DNA of 15,606 bases, taken from positions 1-15,606 of the forward strand of contig CALGAA010000309.1 in the NCBI GenBank assembly GCA_937952445.1, in the 5' to 3' direction. The position numbers and the translations under genes are program-made. A model generated the notes under the pieces. The model was given only the letters and a program-made list of their open reading frames with translations, was not told the origin of the DNA and did no database searches. The stretch's first letter is position 1, and each line of letters opens with the position of its first letter. Shown here piece by piece: positions 1-8,466 of the stretch. Origin of the DNA: an uncultured Bacteroidota bacterium (GTDB taxonomy: Bacteria; Bacteroidota; Bacteroidia; Chitinophagales; Saprospiraceae).

Positions 1-2
1 AA

Positions 3-284
3 CACATGCTCATTAGCCTGATAGCACCCCGGCCTGTTTATATCGCCAGCGCAGTGGAGGACCAATGGGCGGATCCGCGCGGTGAATATTTGTCCGGATA
101 TCACGCTGGTCCGGCGTATGAATTATTTGGCATGAACACATTGAAAACACCAGAACCTCCCGGTTTGAATCAACCCCGGATGACCGAAAGCGTTTCGTAT
201 CACATCCGCACGGGAAAACACGATGTCACCCAATTTGACTGGGAACAATATATCCGCTGGGCGGATCAATTTGTAGTAAAATAA
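3..284 (+). CDS. CE15-like glucuronoyl / acetylxylan esterase, C-terminal fragment
   Basis: This is the 3' end of a gene that starts before the window; the frame is open to the left edge, so the ATG at position 6 is internal and not a start. The roughly 93 visible residues look like the end of an alpha/beta hydrolase of the CE15 / acetylxylan-esterase type. Seen directly: a LIAPRPVYIASA strand, the EDQWADPRGEYL loop, and a late SYHIRTGKHDVTQFDW segment whose His (in GKHDV) is at the place of the catalytic histidine in this family. CE15 enzymes cleave ester links between lignin and glucuronoxylan or related plant-polymer esters, usually outside the cytoplasm. The nucleophile serine and any signal peptide lie outside the window. 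The gene ends 16 bases from the convergent gene, with no hairpin visible between them. Another alpha/beta hydrolase subfamily remains possible. Confidence 0.72.
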   Translation, partial: HMLISLIAPRPVYIASAVEDQWADPRGEYLSGYHAGPAYELFGMNTLKTPEPPGLNQPRMTESVSYHIRTGKHDVTQFDWEQYIRWADQFVVK

Positions 285-300
285 AAGTACCGCTCACGGA

Positions 301-2778
301 TCAACGGACCACCATGACTTCGAAGCTTACTACCCTGTGTTCGCCATTGCGCATTTCCAGCTCTATAACTACGGGGTATATCCCGGAGGGTACATCGACT
401 CCTGAAGAACGTCCGTCCCAGCCCGGATTAGAATGGGATTGCCCGGTATAATCCTGTTCAAAAATATAATTTCCGTACCTGTCGTAGACCTCCATTCGCC
501 GGATTTGCCGGATTTCCCGCGTAGGGGTGATGTTATACACATCGTTAACACCATCTCCGTTGGGGGTGAATGCATTGGGGAATTCAAATTCCACCGGACC
601 GGTAATAGGATGGACAACCTCCACCCACAATGAATCATGATACGTACATTGTTCATGTACCACTGCATTGAACAGCAAGTACCCACTATTTTCCGGCGAA
701 AATTCAACGTTAAAATCATCTCCAATGGATGAGCCATCGAATTCCCATTCCACCTGCATCATTTCCTCCGGACGTGGACTCGAAAACATCAGAGTATCCC
801 CTTTTAAAATTTCAACCATCGCCGTATCCCAAATCGTTATCTCAGTCGGCGCCCCTTTGACAACGACCACAGTATCGAGTATGCACCCGTCTTCATTCCA
901 CAATTGCAGTGAGTAAGTTCCGGGTTCCGTGAAAGCATACGATTCTTCAATTCCACGCGGTATTTCCTCCCCGACCCGGTACTCCACAGAAGGGTCCGGA
1001 GGATTATTCCTATTTTCCAACTCCAGGTAAACCTCCTCCACGCCGGGACAGAAGACCAGATTACTGACATCCCATCCCACCTGTACTTCCGTTGGATTCG
1101 GAAGGAAATAATGCAGGGTATCCACGCAGCCATTCTCATCTTCTGCTTCGATTATATATGTCCCGGCGACCAATCCAGAGGCGTGTTGATCGATGAACGA
1201 AACATCATCGTTTAAAAAAACCAGATCATAGTTGTTCTCCTCCGGGGTCAATGTGATGCCTATTTCTCCACCAAACGGATGGAGGCAAGTCGGATGTACA
1301 ACCTGTGTAGGATCAATTTTCATTTCAAAGCGGGGATCTACGTCTTCCTTTACCGTAAAGGTGGTTGTCTTTTCGAACCCAAACGAATCACGTAAGGTCA
1401 ATTGATAGGGACCGGGTGCTAAATCCGGAATAAGGAAGGGCATTTCGATGAGAACGGTATCCAAAACCCCCTCCACCGAAAAATGATATGGATACGCGTC
1501 TTCACTCTTAAGCTCGATGAGGACCCGGCGATTTCCTTCCCGGGTATTGCACATCTGGGTCATTACATAGGTCAGATCCCGGTCTTCCATCACTTCGATA
1601 CCCCCGGCTGTGGCGTGATGATTGGTTTCGATCCCATAGATTTCAAATGAAGGTTCACCCCGATCATCCTCGTTGATAAATTCCATGCGAACAAAGTTTC
1701 CGGCTTCTGCTTTAGCCTTCCCACACCATTCGAACAAAATGTCGCTATCTGGTAAAGTAAGAGGTTCACCATCGGCCTTCCAACTGAGGTGAACCATGGA
1801 CCGACCTGCGGTAGAGGCAATCTCACTGACCTGCATGCGGTCTTCCAACGCCGGATGAATATTTTTCACCGCTGTGAATTCAAGGGAATCAGGATTCCAG
1901 GCCAGTGAAAGTTGGAAACCCGAAATAGATTCCATATTATGCCCCCGGACTGGTACGCACTTCTCAATATTTCGAAAGCCCCGGGCCGTATCCATGGTCA
2001 CTCCCACCGTGGGAAAGGACCAATTTACACCCACTACAAGTTCCAGACAGTCGTTGTTGATTCCTTTAATCTCGATTCGAAATATCCCTTCCGCTTTCGG
2101 AAATTCAAGTCGGAAGGATCGCGAATCGGTAGGGGTATGATTGATCTGGTTTCCCGTTTCCTGATCGTAAAATTTGATATCGTAATACTCTGTCATTGCA
2201 ATTTCTGAAGGCCAGCGAACAAACGATATTTCGTCAAAAGAGCGAAATTCGTATCCCTCCTCCGGATTTTCAATCAACGTCAACTTTTGGGAGGGATAAA
2301 GACGAACGCAGTCCTCTTCAAACCAGGATGCTGGCCCGGTTCCTCCGACATGATCCACCAGAACAGGCATGAGCACGTATTCATTGTGTGAATTTCCAAT
2401 GTTCATGATTTCAGAAACATCGATCGCAAGGGAGGGGTCGGTAAAATAAATGGGATCATTATCGGGATCACGATACAGGTATTCCGAAAATTCTTCCACA
2501 CCGAGAATAGGTTGTTCTGGCACATCCGTCAGTAGGACAAGGATAAGCCCGGCCGGGGTGTCCGGATTGGGATCAGAAAAATCTAAGGCGTTGGTTTCAG
2601 GGAAAGAAAAGGTCAGTGTCGGGGTTTTGGAACACGGCGTGAAATATCCCAGGATTTCGGTTTTATTTTCTCCCTCTCCTTCAAAATATCGGATAGGCCC
2701 AACAGCTATTTCCTCACAAGTCTGAGAAAATAACGGATGCATAAAAAAGATCATCGAAATCAAGAATCCATATCTCAT
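301..2778 (-). CDS. Secreted multidomain protein with cohesin-like region and T9SS type B sorting domain
   Basis: This 825-residue protein is probably exported and then secreted or anchored by the type IX system. Residues 1-19 form a signal peptide (basic start, hydrophobic core, LFSQ before the likely cut). Residues about 255-398 resemble a cohesin-type beta-sandwich: ISGFQLSLAWNPDSLEF, then a strand ending LFEWCGKA, then a closing GIEV. Residues about 410-477 and 495-562 look like SprB-type repeats; the second has GLVAGTYIIEAEDENGC and paired cysteines. Residues about 567-722 contain further beta-rich, cysteine-spaced segments. Residues 731-825 are the gliding-motility-associated C-terminal domain: PNAFTPNGDGVND, then MEVYDRYGN, WDGR and SGIYPVVIEL, which mark type B T9SS cargo. 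The start is the ATG that directly begins the signal peptide. No catalytic domain is recognised, so a surface adhesion or scaffold role is only inferred. Confidence 0.85.
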   Translation of the reverse strand: MRYGFLISMIFFMHPLFSQTCEEIAVGPIRYFEGEGENKTEILGYFTPCSKTPTLTFSFPETNALDFSDPNPDTPAGLILVLLTDVPEQPILGVEEFSEYLYRDPDNDPIYFTDPSLAIDVSEIMNIGNSHNEYVLMPVLVDHVGGTGPASWFEEDCVRLYPSQKLTLIENPEEGYEFRSFDEISFVRWPSEIAMTEYYDIKFYDQETGNQINHTPTDSRSFRLEFPKAEGIFRIEIKGINNDCLELVVGVNWSFPTVGVTMDTARGFRNIEKCVPVRGHNMESISGFQLSLAWNPDSLEFTAVKNIHPALEDRMQVSEIASTAGRSMVHLSWKADGEPLTLPDSDILFEWCGKAKAEAGNFVRMEFINEDDRGEPSFEIYGIETNHHATAGGIEVMEDRDLTYVMTQMCNTREGNRRVLIELKSEDAYPYHFSVEGVLDTVLIEMPFLIPDLAPGPYQLTLRDSFGFEKTTTFTVKEDVDPRFEMKIDPTQVVHPTCLHPFGGEIGITLTPEENNYDLVFLNDDVSFIDQHASGLVAGTYIIEAEDENGCVDTLHYFLPNPTEVQVGWDVSNLVFCPGVEEVYLELENRNNPPDPSVEYRVGEEIPRGIEESYAFTEPGTYSLQLWNEDGCILDTVVVVKGAPTEITIWDTAMVEILKGDTLMFSSPRPEEMMQVEWEFDGSSIGDDFNVEFSPENSGYLLFNAVVHEQCTYHDSLWVEVVHPITGPVEFEFPNAFTPNGDGVNDVYNITPTREIRQIRRMEVYDRYGNYIFEQDYTGQSHSNPGWDGRSSGVDVPSGIYPVVIELEMRNGEHRVVSFEVMVVR

Positions 2779-3389
2779 GGTCTGACATTGGCATCAGAAA
2801 ATATATTGTACTGGTGTTCCACTCATCAGGGCAAATCAATCTTTGAGTGCCTCGCTACTCGATAATCTGAAAACAACAATGCACACACCGGAGTACATAT
2901 ATCCGATTTTTATAATTTACTATAATCAAAGAACAGACCAAACCCTTATTTTGAACATATAAATTCTAATTATTATCCCAGACCCCGGGTTTTGCTCACC
3001 TTGCCATCTTTGCGTCACCATATATTTTTCGTTAACCTGACATAATTAGAGGTTTTTCCATATATTATTTGATGTAATCTCATTTTATAGAATCATATTG
3101 TTTGATTGGCCTCTTTTTCGTGAGCGTCCCTGACCTGGCTAAAAACCCGATCCACACTGTTTCAACGCACCGGATTTGACCCATTTCATCAGAGGTCCGG
3201 TCCTGACCACAGGAGCGAAAAGGGGCGATTCACAAAACTTCGAGGTCGTTGCAGGAGGTAATCAAAATAATATTCCCTTTCATTTCCCGACATTTGAATA
3301 ATTTTGAGGAATACAAACGCCCGAAATGTATTGGGAAGGTCATACGATCCCGTTGTAGAGATAGTTCCTGGAAATTTAATGTATCAAAA
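2779..3389. other. Intergenic region between divergent genes; long mgtE upstream region
   Basis: About 610 bases separate the divergent starts of the secreted-protein gene and mgtE. It is AT-rich in its first half and contains no convincing gene. A TTG-started in-frame extension of mgtE back to 3249 is open, but its residues do not resemble the MgtE N-terminus. Matches to the Bacteroidota promoter consensus (TTG, 17-23 bases, TAnnTTTG) on the plus strand are TAATTTTG at 3299-3306 (perfect -7 element, no clear -33) and TATATTTT at 3021-3028 with TTG 17 bases upstream at 3001-3003 (one mismatch). On the minus strand, the only near match close to 2778 has a badly spaced -33. I could not build a strong M-box-like fold by eye, and no tRNA or repeat array is seen. 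Confidence 0.6.
3299..3306 (+). promoter_or_regulatory. Possible -7 element of an mgtE promoter
   Basis: TAATTTTG matches the Bacteroidota -7 consensus TAnnTTTG at all fixed positions. It would place the transcript start near 3313 and give a leader of roughly 75 bases before the ATG at 3390. A TTG at the expected -33 distance is missing (the nearest stretch, around 3278-3281, reads TTTC), so this is only a candidate. An alternative one-mismatch pair at 3001-3028 would give a much longer leader. Confidence 0.25.
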
Positions 3390-4784
3390 ATGCATATCCA
3401 CAACCAAAACCAAATCATCAACTCGGAAATAGAGCATCTCGTCACCGAAAAAGATTGGGTGAAACTAAAGGATGTTCTGAAGAATATACCTGCGGTGGAT
3501 ATTGCAGAGTTCCTCGAAGACACGGAACCTGAGGTGGCCATCGTCATTTTCAGGCTATTACTAAAACCAAAAGCAGGGGAAGTCTTTGCTTATTTAAGCA
3601 CCTCCAAGGGCAAGGAATTACTCGAAGTATTTTCCCGTCAGCAGTTGAAGGATGTCATGAACACTCTCGAACCCGATGACCTGGTCACGTTGGTAGAAGA
3701 ACTACCTGGCCGATTGACTCAGAAGGTATTGTGGTCTATAAAACCTGAGGATCAGGCGGAGGTTCTCAAGCTCCTCGGTTACCCGGAGCAAAGTATCGGT
3801 CGATTGATGAACACCAGACTCGTACGCATCGTGTCCACCTGGACGATTGAAAAATCACTCCAACATATACGTGAATTTGGGGACCAGGCCGAAACAATCA
3901 ACGTGATTTATGTGGTGGATGAAGAGGGAAAACTGATCGATGACCTGCGATTGACCCAAATCGTGATGTCCGATCCCCAAACCAGGATTTCCGAAATCAT
4001 GGACCATTCATTCATCGCTCTGCAGGCTGTCGACGACCAGGAAGAAGCGGTGCGTATGCTCGGAAAATACGACAGAGTCGCTTTACCGGTGGTGGACACG
4101 GATGGGGTCCTGGTCGGTCTGGTGACCATGGACGACGTGTTTGACGTCGCAGAAGAAGAGGCTACAGAGGATATGCAATTGATGGCTGGGATGCATGCGC
4201 TGGACACGCATTATTCCGAAACGGGCATTTTTGAAATGGTTCGAAAACGGATAGGATGGCTCACCGTTCTTTTTTTGGGTCAAATGCTTACGGTTTCTGC
4301 TCTGGCTTCGTTTGAAGATACCCTGGCTGCAGCGGCCATATTGGCCTTTTTCATACCGATGATTATATCGAGCGGAGGTAATTCCGGCTCCCAGGCCGCC
4401 ACCCTTATTATCCGGGCTATTTCCACGGGGGATATAGAGGAAAGAGATTGGCGTAAAATCTTCCTGAGAGAACTTCTATCGGGACTTATGCTCGGTCTGA
4501 TTGTCGGGATTATGGGAGGTATTGTCATCGCATACTGGCTTCATCTGCGCGGGGAGGTGTTGGATTTACTTATGGTATACCAAATATTAACAGTGGCTTT
4601 GAGTCTGGTGGGCGTAATCATTTTTGGCAACCTCATCGGAGCCATGTTGCCATTCATAATGACAAAATTGGGTTTTGATCCCGCCATCACCTCAGCGCCA
4701 TTTGTGGCTACATTGGTTGACGTAACGGGCATCATTATTTATTTCTCCATCGCAAGTATCCTATTGAAAGGAATGATCACTTAA
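3390..4784 (+). CDS. mgtE: Magnesium transporter/channel MgtE
   Basis: This is a homodimeric inner-membrane Mg2+ channel gated by cytoplasmic magnesium. With the ATG at 3390 the protein has 464 residues, close to the usual 450 or so. Residues about 10-135 are the helical MgtE N domain, with an EPDDLVTLVEELP segment. Residues about 138-255 are a CBS pair, ending LVGLVTMDDVFDVAEEEATEDM; acidic residues here and in the following plug helix sense Mg2+ in studied homologues. The membrane domain (about 288-464, five helices) carries IPMIISSGGNSGSQA at about 322-336 and FDPAITSAPFVATLVDVTG at about 429-447, whose Asp430 corresponds to the pore Asp. The longer frame from TTG 3249 is rejected because it adds a basic, family-unlike N-terminus. 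It stands alone, convergent with metH 12 bases away. Control by Mg2+ at RNA level cannot be shown here. Confidence 0.95.
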   Translation: MHIHNQNQIINSEIEHLVTEKDWVKLKDVLKNIPAVDIAEFLEDTEPEVAIVIFRLLLKPKAGEVFAYLSTSKGKELLEVFSRQQLKDVMNTLEPDDLVTLVEELPGRLTQKVLWSIKPEDQAEVLKLLGYPEQSIGRLMNTRLVRIVSTWTIEKSLQHIREFGDQAETINVIYVVDEEGKLIDDLRLTQIVMSDPQTRISEIMDHSFIALQAVDDQEEAVRMLGKYDRVALPVVDTDGVLVGLVTMDDVFDVAEEEATEDMQLMAGMHALDTHYSETGIFEMVRKRIGWLTVLFLGQMLTVSALASFEDTLAAAAILAFFIPMIISSGGNSGSQAATLIIRAISTGDIEERDWRKIFLRELLSGLMLGLIVGIMGGIVIAYWLHLRGEVLDLLMVYQILTVALSLVGVIIFGNLIGAMLPFIMTKLGFDPAITSAPFVATLVDVTGIIIYFSIASILLKGMIT

Positions 4785-4796
4785 AATATTCCCGGG

Positions 4797-7700
4797 TTAA
4801 TCATATCCCAGCAGAGAATTGAGCCACCGCTCCATTTCCGGTACATCCATGCCTTTCATCGCAGCGTAATCGACCACCTGATCCTTATCGATTTTTCCGA
4901 CTCCGAAATATCTCGATTGAGGATGTGCAAAATACCATCCGGACACGGCGGCAGCAGGATACATCGCATACGAATCGGTCAATTCGATGCAGGTGTTCGC
5001 AGTTACATCCAACAAGCGGAACAACTTGTCTTTTTCCGTATGATCCGGGCAGGCCGGATACCCTGGCGCAGGTCGGATGCCCTGATATTTTTCCGCAATG
5101 AGCTCTTCGTTGGTTAACTTCTCATCCGGCTGGTACCCCCAGTAGCAGGTTCTTACCCGGTGGTGCATCATTTCAGCAAGAGCTTCGGCACACCGGTCAG
5201 CCATGGCTTTGAGAATGATGCTGTTGTAATCATCCTGCTGGTCGACAAACCGCTGGACGTACGGCTCGATTCCCAGCCCTGCAGTTACTGCAAATCCTCC
5301 GATATAATCCATTTTACCCGAAGACCGCGGAGCTATAAAGTCCGCCAGGCTCAAATTGGGGATTCCCTTCGCTCTTTTTACCTGCTGCCGGAGAAAAATC
5401 AATTCTTCTTTGACCGTTTTCTCATCATCTTCATAAATAAACACCTTGTCCCCTTCGCTCTGTGCCGGGAAAAATCCGATCACAGCATTCGCTTGCAGCC
5501 ATTTTTCGCTGATCATGCGATCCAGCATTTGAAGCGCATCGTCGTATACCTTCCGCGCTTCAACACCCACCACTTCGTCGTCAAAAATATCGGGGTACTT
5601 CCCCTTCAATTGCCAGCTCTGGAAGTAAGGTGTCCAATCGATGAATTCCCTGATCTCATTGAAGTCCACATCCTGAAATACCTGAATTCCCATTTTGGCC
5701 GGCCGAACAGGATTATATTCGTTCCAATCCAATTGCAGTTTGTTGTCCCGGGCTTCTTTGATCGTCACGAATCGTTTTTTACCCGTATTCTTTCGACGTT
5801 CCCGTATGGCCTCGTATTCCTCTTCGATGGACCGAATAAAATTTTGTCTGGTCGTTTGGTTTTCACCGATCAGAGACGATACAGTGGATACGCTTTTGGA
5901 TGCATCCAGGACATGCACCACAGGCGGGGCATAATGCGGATCAATTTTGACGGCTGTATGTATTTTTGACGTTGTCGCTCCACCTATCAGGAGAGGCAGT
6001 TTAAAATTCCGGCGCGTCATTTCCTTCGCCACATGGACCATTTCGTCCAGGGAAGGGGTGATCAAACCACTCAATCCGACAACATCGACCTTCTCTTCGA
6101 TGGCTTTATCCAGTATTTTATCAGCCGGAACCATCACGCCCATGTCGATGATCTTATAATTGTTACAGGCCAGGACCACGCCTACGATGTTTTTTCCGAT
6201 ATCGTGGACATCCCCCTTAACCGTAGCCAACAAAACCTTCCCCACCTCTCTGTCGGTATCCGATTTTTCAGCTTCCAAAAAAGGCGTGAGGTAATTAACC
6301 GCCATTTTCATGACGCGGGCGCTTTTCACGACCTGGGGGAGAAACATTTTCCCGGCGCCAAACAAATCCCCAACCACGCTCATACCGGCCATCAAAGGCT
6401 CTTCGATGACCACCAGGGGTGAATTGTATTTGAGCCGGGCCTCCTCGGTATCGTCAATAATAAATTCTGTAATGCCTTTGACAAGCGAATATTCCAACCT
6501 TTTTTCCACCGAATTTTCCCGCCACGATAAATCGCGTTCCACTTTTTTGCCCTTGGATTGGATCTTCTCTGCAAAGTCCACCAAATCCTGGGTGGCGTCC
6601 GAATGCCGATTGAACAGGACATCCTCGATTAGCTTCAACAATTTCTCCGGTATATCGGCGTAAATTTCCATCATTCCCGCATTTACGATCCCCATATCCA
6701 TGCCCGCCTTGACGGCATGATATAGGAAGGATGCATGCATGGCCTCTCTTACCGTATTGTTACCCCGGAACGAAAAAGACAAATTGCTCACCCCACCGCT
6801 GATTTTACTCAACGGAAACAGTTCTTTCAATTTTTTGACAGCGGCCAGAAATTCGACCACGTAATTATTGTGCTCCTCAATCCCTGTTGCGACAGCAAAA
6901 ATATTCGGATCAAAGATGATATCCTCAGGCCGAAAGCCCACCTGGTCCACCAATATCCGGTAGGCCCTGGAGCAGATTTCGACCCGGCGATCTGCTGTTT
7001 CGGCCTGTCCTTCCTCATCAAAAGCCATCACGACTGCAGCAGCACCATATTTACGGACCTTCCTTGCCTGTTTGATAAATTCCGCTTCGCCTTCCTTCAA
7101 CGAAATCGAATTGACGATACATTTCCCCTGTACACACTTTAATCCCGCTTCGATGACGGAAAATTTGGACGAATCGACCATGATGGGTAACCGGGCAATA
7201 TCGGGCTCGGACATCATCATGTTGAGAAAATTTCTCATTTCCACTTCCGAATCGAGCAATCCCTCATCCATATTGACATCGATGATCTGAGCTCCACCTT
7301 CTACCTGCTGACGGGCTACTTCGAGAGCTTCCTCATATTTTTGTTGTTTGATCAGACGCTCAAACCGCTTTGAACCGGTTACGTTGGTTCGTTCGCCGAT
7401 GTTAATGAAATTGGATTCCGGACGGACAACCAACGCTTCCAATCCGCTGTACTGGCTATAGGGTGGCTGGGGCTGGGGTTGGCGGGGCTTCAGACCTTTG
7501 ACGGCTTCAGCGATGGCATGGATATGTTCGGGAGTCGTCCCACAACATCCCCCCACGATATTTACAAAATTGCTCTCCGCAAAGTCGCGAATATAATCTC
7601 TCATTTCCTCCGGGTCCTGATCGTATTCGCCCATTTCATTGGGAAGGCCGGCGTTGGGGTATGCGCTGATGTAAGTGTCGGAAATGGATGCCAAATCCTG

Positions 7701-8465
7701 TAAATGCGGCCTCATTTCTTTAGCTCCAAGCGCACAATTCAATCCTACAGCCAGCGGCCGGGCGTGGGCAATCGAAATCCAGAATGCCTCGACGGTCTGA
7801 CCGGACAGGGTTCGCCCACTATTATCCGTGATGGTTCCACTGATGATAAACGGGATGTCCTTTTCCGTTTTTTCGTTCAGGTCAAGAATGGCATGGATGG
7901 CTGCTTTGGCATTGAGGGTGTCAAAAACGGTTTCCAGCAGGAACAAATCGACACCGCCCTCCAACAAACCGATAGCCTGTTCATAATAAATGTCATAGAG
8001 GTCGTCGTAGGTAATGGCTCGATACTCCGGACGGTTCACATCGGGCGACAGGGAAGCCGTTTTGGTAGTAGGTCCTAACGCTCCTGCCACAAAACGCACC
8101 GACCCCGGGTTGTTTTTCATAAAGGCATCGGCTGCCTTGCGGGCTGCAGAAGCCCCTGCCACATTGATCCGGTGAACCAGATCTTCCAGCGCATAATCGG
8201 CCTGAGATACCCTATTTGCATTGAACGTATTGGTCTCGATGATATCAGCCCCGGCTTCCAGATATTGGTAATGGATCGATTCGATGACATCCGGCCGGGT
8301 AATATTGAGCAAATCGTTATTCCCCTGGAGGTCGCTGGGATGATCACGGAATTCATCGCCCCGAAAATCCGCTTCTCCCAAACGGTGATTTTGGATCATC
8401 GTGCCCATCGCACCATCCAAAATGAGAATTCGCTCTTTTAAAATATTTTGTAAAATCTGTTTCAT
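4797..8465 (-). CDS. metH: Cobalamin-dependent methionine synthase
   Basis: MetH transfers a methyl group from 5-methyltetrahydrofolate through cobalamin to homocysteine, giving methionine and tetrahydrofolate in the cytoplasm. With the ATG at 8465 it has 1222 residues, like full-length homologues. Modules in order: homocysteine domain (about 8-320) with zinc ligands Cys244 in GLNCALGA and Cys307/Cys308 in GGCCGTTP; a Pro/Gln linker (about 327-340); pterin-binding domain (about 350-610) with FINIGERTNVTGS; the cobalamin cap (about 650-735) and B12-binding domain (about 740-880) with GDVHDIGKN, His754 being the lower cobalt ligand; and the reactivation domain (about 890-1222) with RPAPGYPACPDHTEK at 1131-1145. 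An upstream TTG/CTG-type extension to 8516 is rejected because the canonical start is MKQILQNILKERILILDGAMG. It is the last gene of the operon, 1 base after the Wzi-family stop. All modules and key residues are intact. Confidence 0.97.
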   Translation of the reverse strand: MKQILQNILKERILILDGAMGTMIQNHRLGEADFRGDEFRDHPSDLQGNNDLLNITRPDVIESIHYQYLEAGADIIETNTFNANRVSQADYALEDLVHRINVAGASAARKAADAFMKNNPGSVRFVAGALGPTTKTASLSPDVNRPEYRAITYDDLYDIYYEQAIGLLEGGVDLFLLETVFDTLNAKAAIHAILDLNEKTEKDIPFIISGTITDNSGRTLSGQTVEAFWISIAHARPLAVGLNCALGAKEMRPHLQDLASISDTYISAYPNAGLPNEMGEYDQDPEEMRDYIRDFAESNFVNIVGGCCGTTPEHIHAIAEAVKGLKPRQPQPQPPYSQYSGLEALVVRPESNFINIGERTNVTGSKRFERLIKQQKYEEALEVARQQVEGGAQIIDVNMDEGLLDSEVEMRNFLNMMMSEPDIARLPIMVDSSKFSVIEAGLKCVQGKCIVNSISLKEGEAEFIKQARKVRKYGAAAVVMAFDEEGQAETADRRVEICSRAYRILVDQVGFRPEDIIFDPNIFAVATGIEEHNNYVVEFLAAVKKLKELFPLSKISGGVSNLSFSFRGNNTVREAMHASFLYHAVKAGMDMGIVNAGMMEIYADIPEKLLKLIEDVLFNRHSDATQDLVDFAEKIQSKGKKVERDLSWRENSVEKRLEYSLVKGITEFIIDDTEEARLKYNSPLVVIEEPLMAGMSVVGDLFGAGKMFLPQVVKSARVMKMAVNYLTPFLEAEKSDTDREVGKVLLATVKGDVHDIGKNIVGVVLACNNYKIIDMGVMVPADKILDKAIEEKVDVVGLSGLITPSLDEMVHVAKEMTRRNFKLPLLIGGATTSKIHTAVKIDPHYAPPVVHVLDASKSVSTVSSLIGENQTTRQNFIRSIEEEYEAIRERRKNTGKKRFVTIKEARDNKLQLDWNEYNPVRPAKMGIQVFQDVDFNEIREFIDWTPYFQSWQLKGKYPDIFDDEVVGVEARKVYDDALQMLDRMISEKWLQANAVIGFFPAQSEGDKVFIYEDDEKTVKEELIFLRQQVKRAKGIPNLSLADFIAPRSSGKMDYIGGFAVTAGLGIEPYVQRFVDQQDDYNSIILKAMADRCAEALAEMMHHRVRTCYWGYQPDEKLTNEELIAEKYQGIRPAPGYPACPDHTEKDKLFRLLDVTANTCIELTDSYAMYPAAAVSGWYFAHPQSRYFGVGKIDKDQVVDYAAMKGMDVPEMERWLNSLLGYD

Positions 8466-8466
8466 T

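Noticed and set aside
285..300. A terminator between the two convergent genes at the left end
   Set aside because: Only 16 bases are available and no inverted repeat is visible.
3249..3389. A 47-residue N-terminal extension of MgtE from a TTG codon
   Set aside because: The residues are basic and unlike the MgtE N domain, a good -7 match falls inside it, and ATG 3390 gives the normal family length.
4770..4808. A possible bidirectional terminator hairpin between mgtE and metH
   Set aside because: The stem is about eight pairs with a bulge, the loop is about 22 bases, and it lies partly inside both coding ends without a clear U-tract; too weak to call.
5160..5969. A 269-codon open frame on the plus strand opposite metH
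   Set aside because: It lies fully antisense to highly conserved MetH sequence and has no family resemblance, signal peptide or start context; it is a by-product of the metH codon composition.
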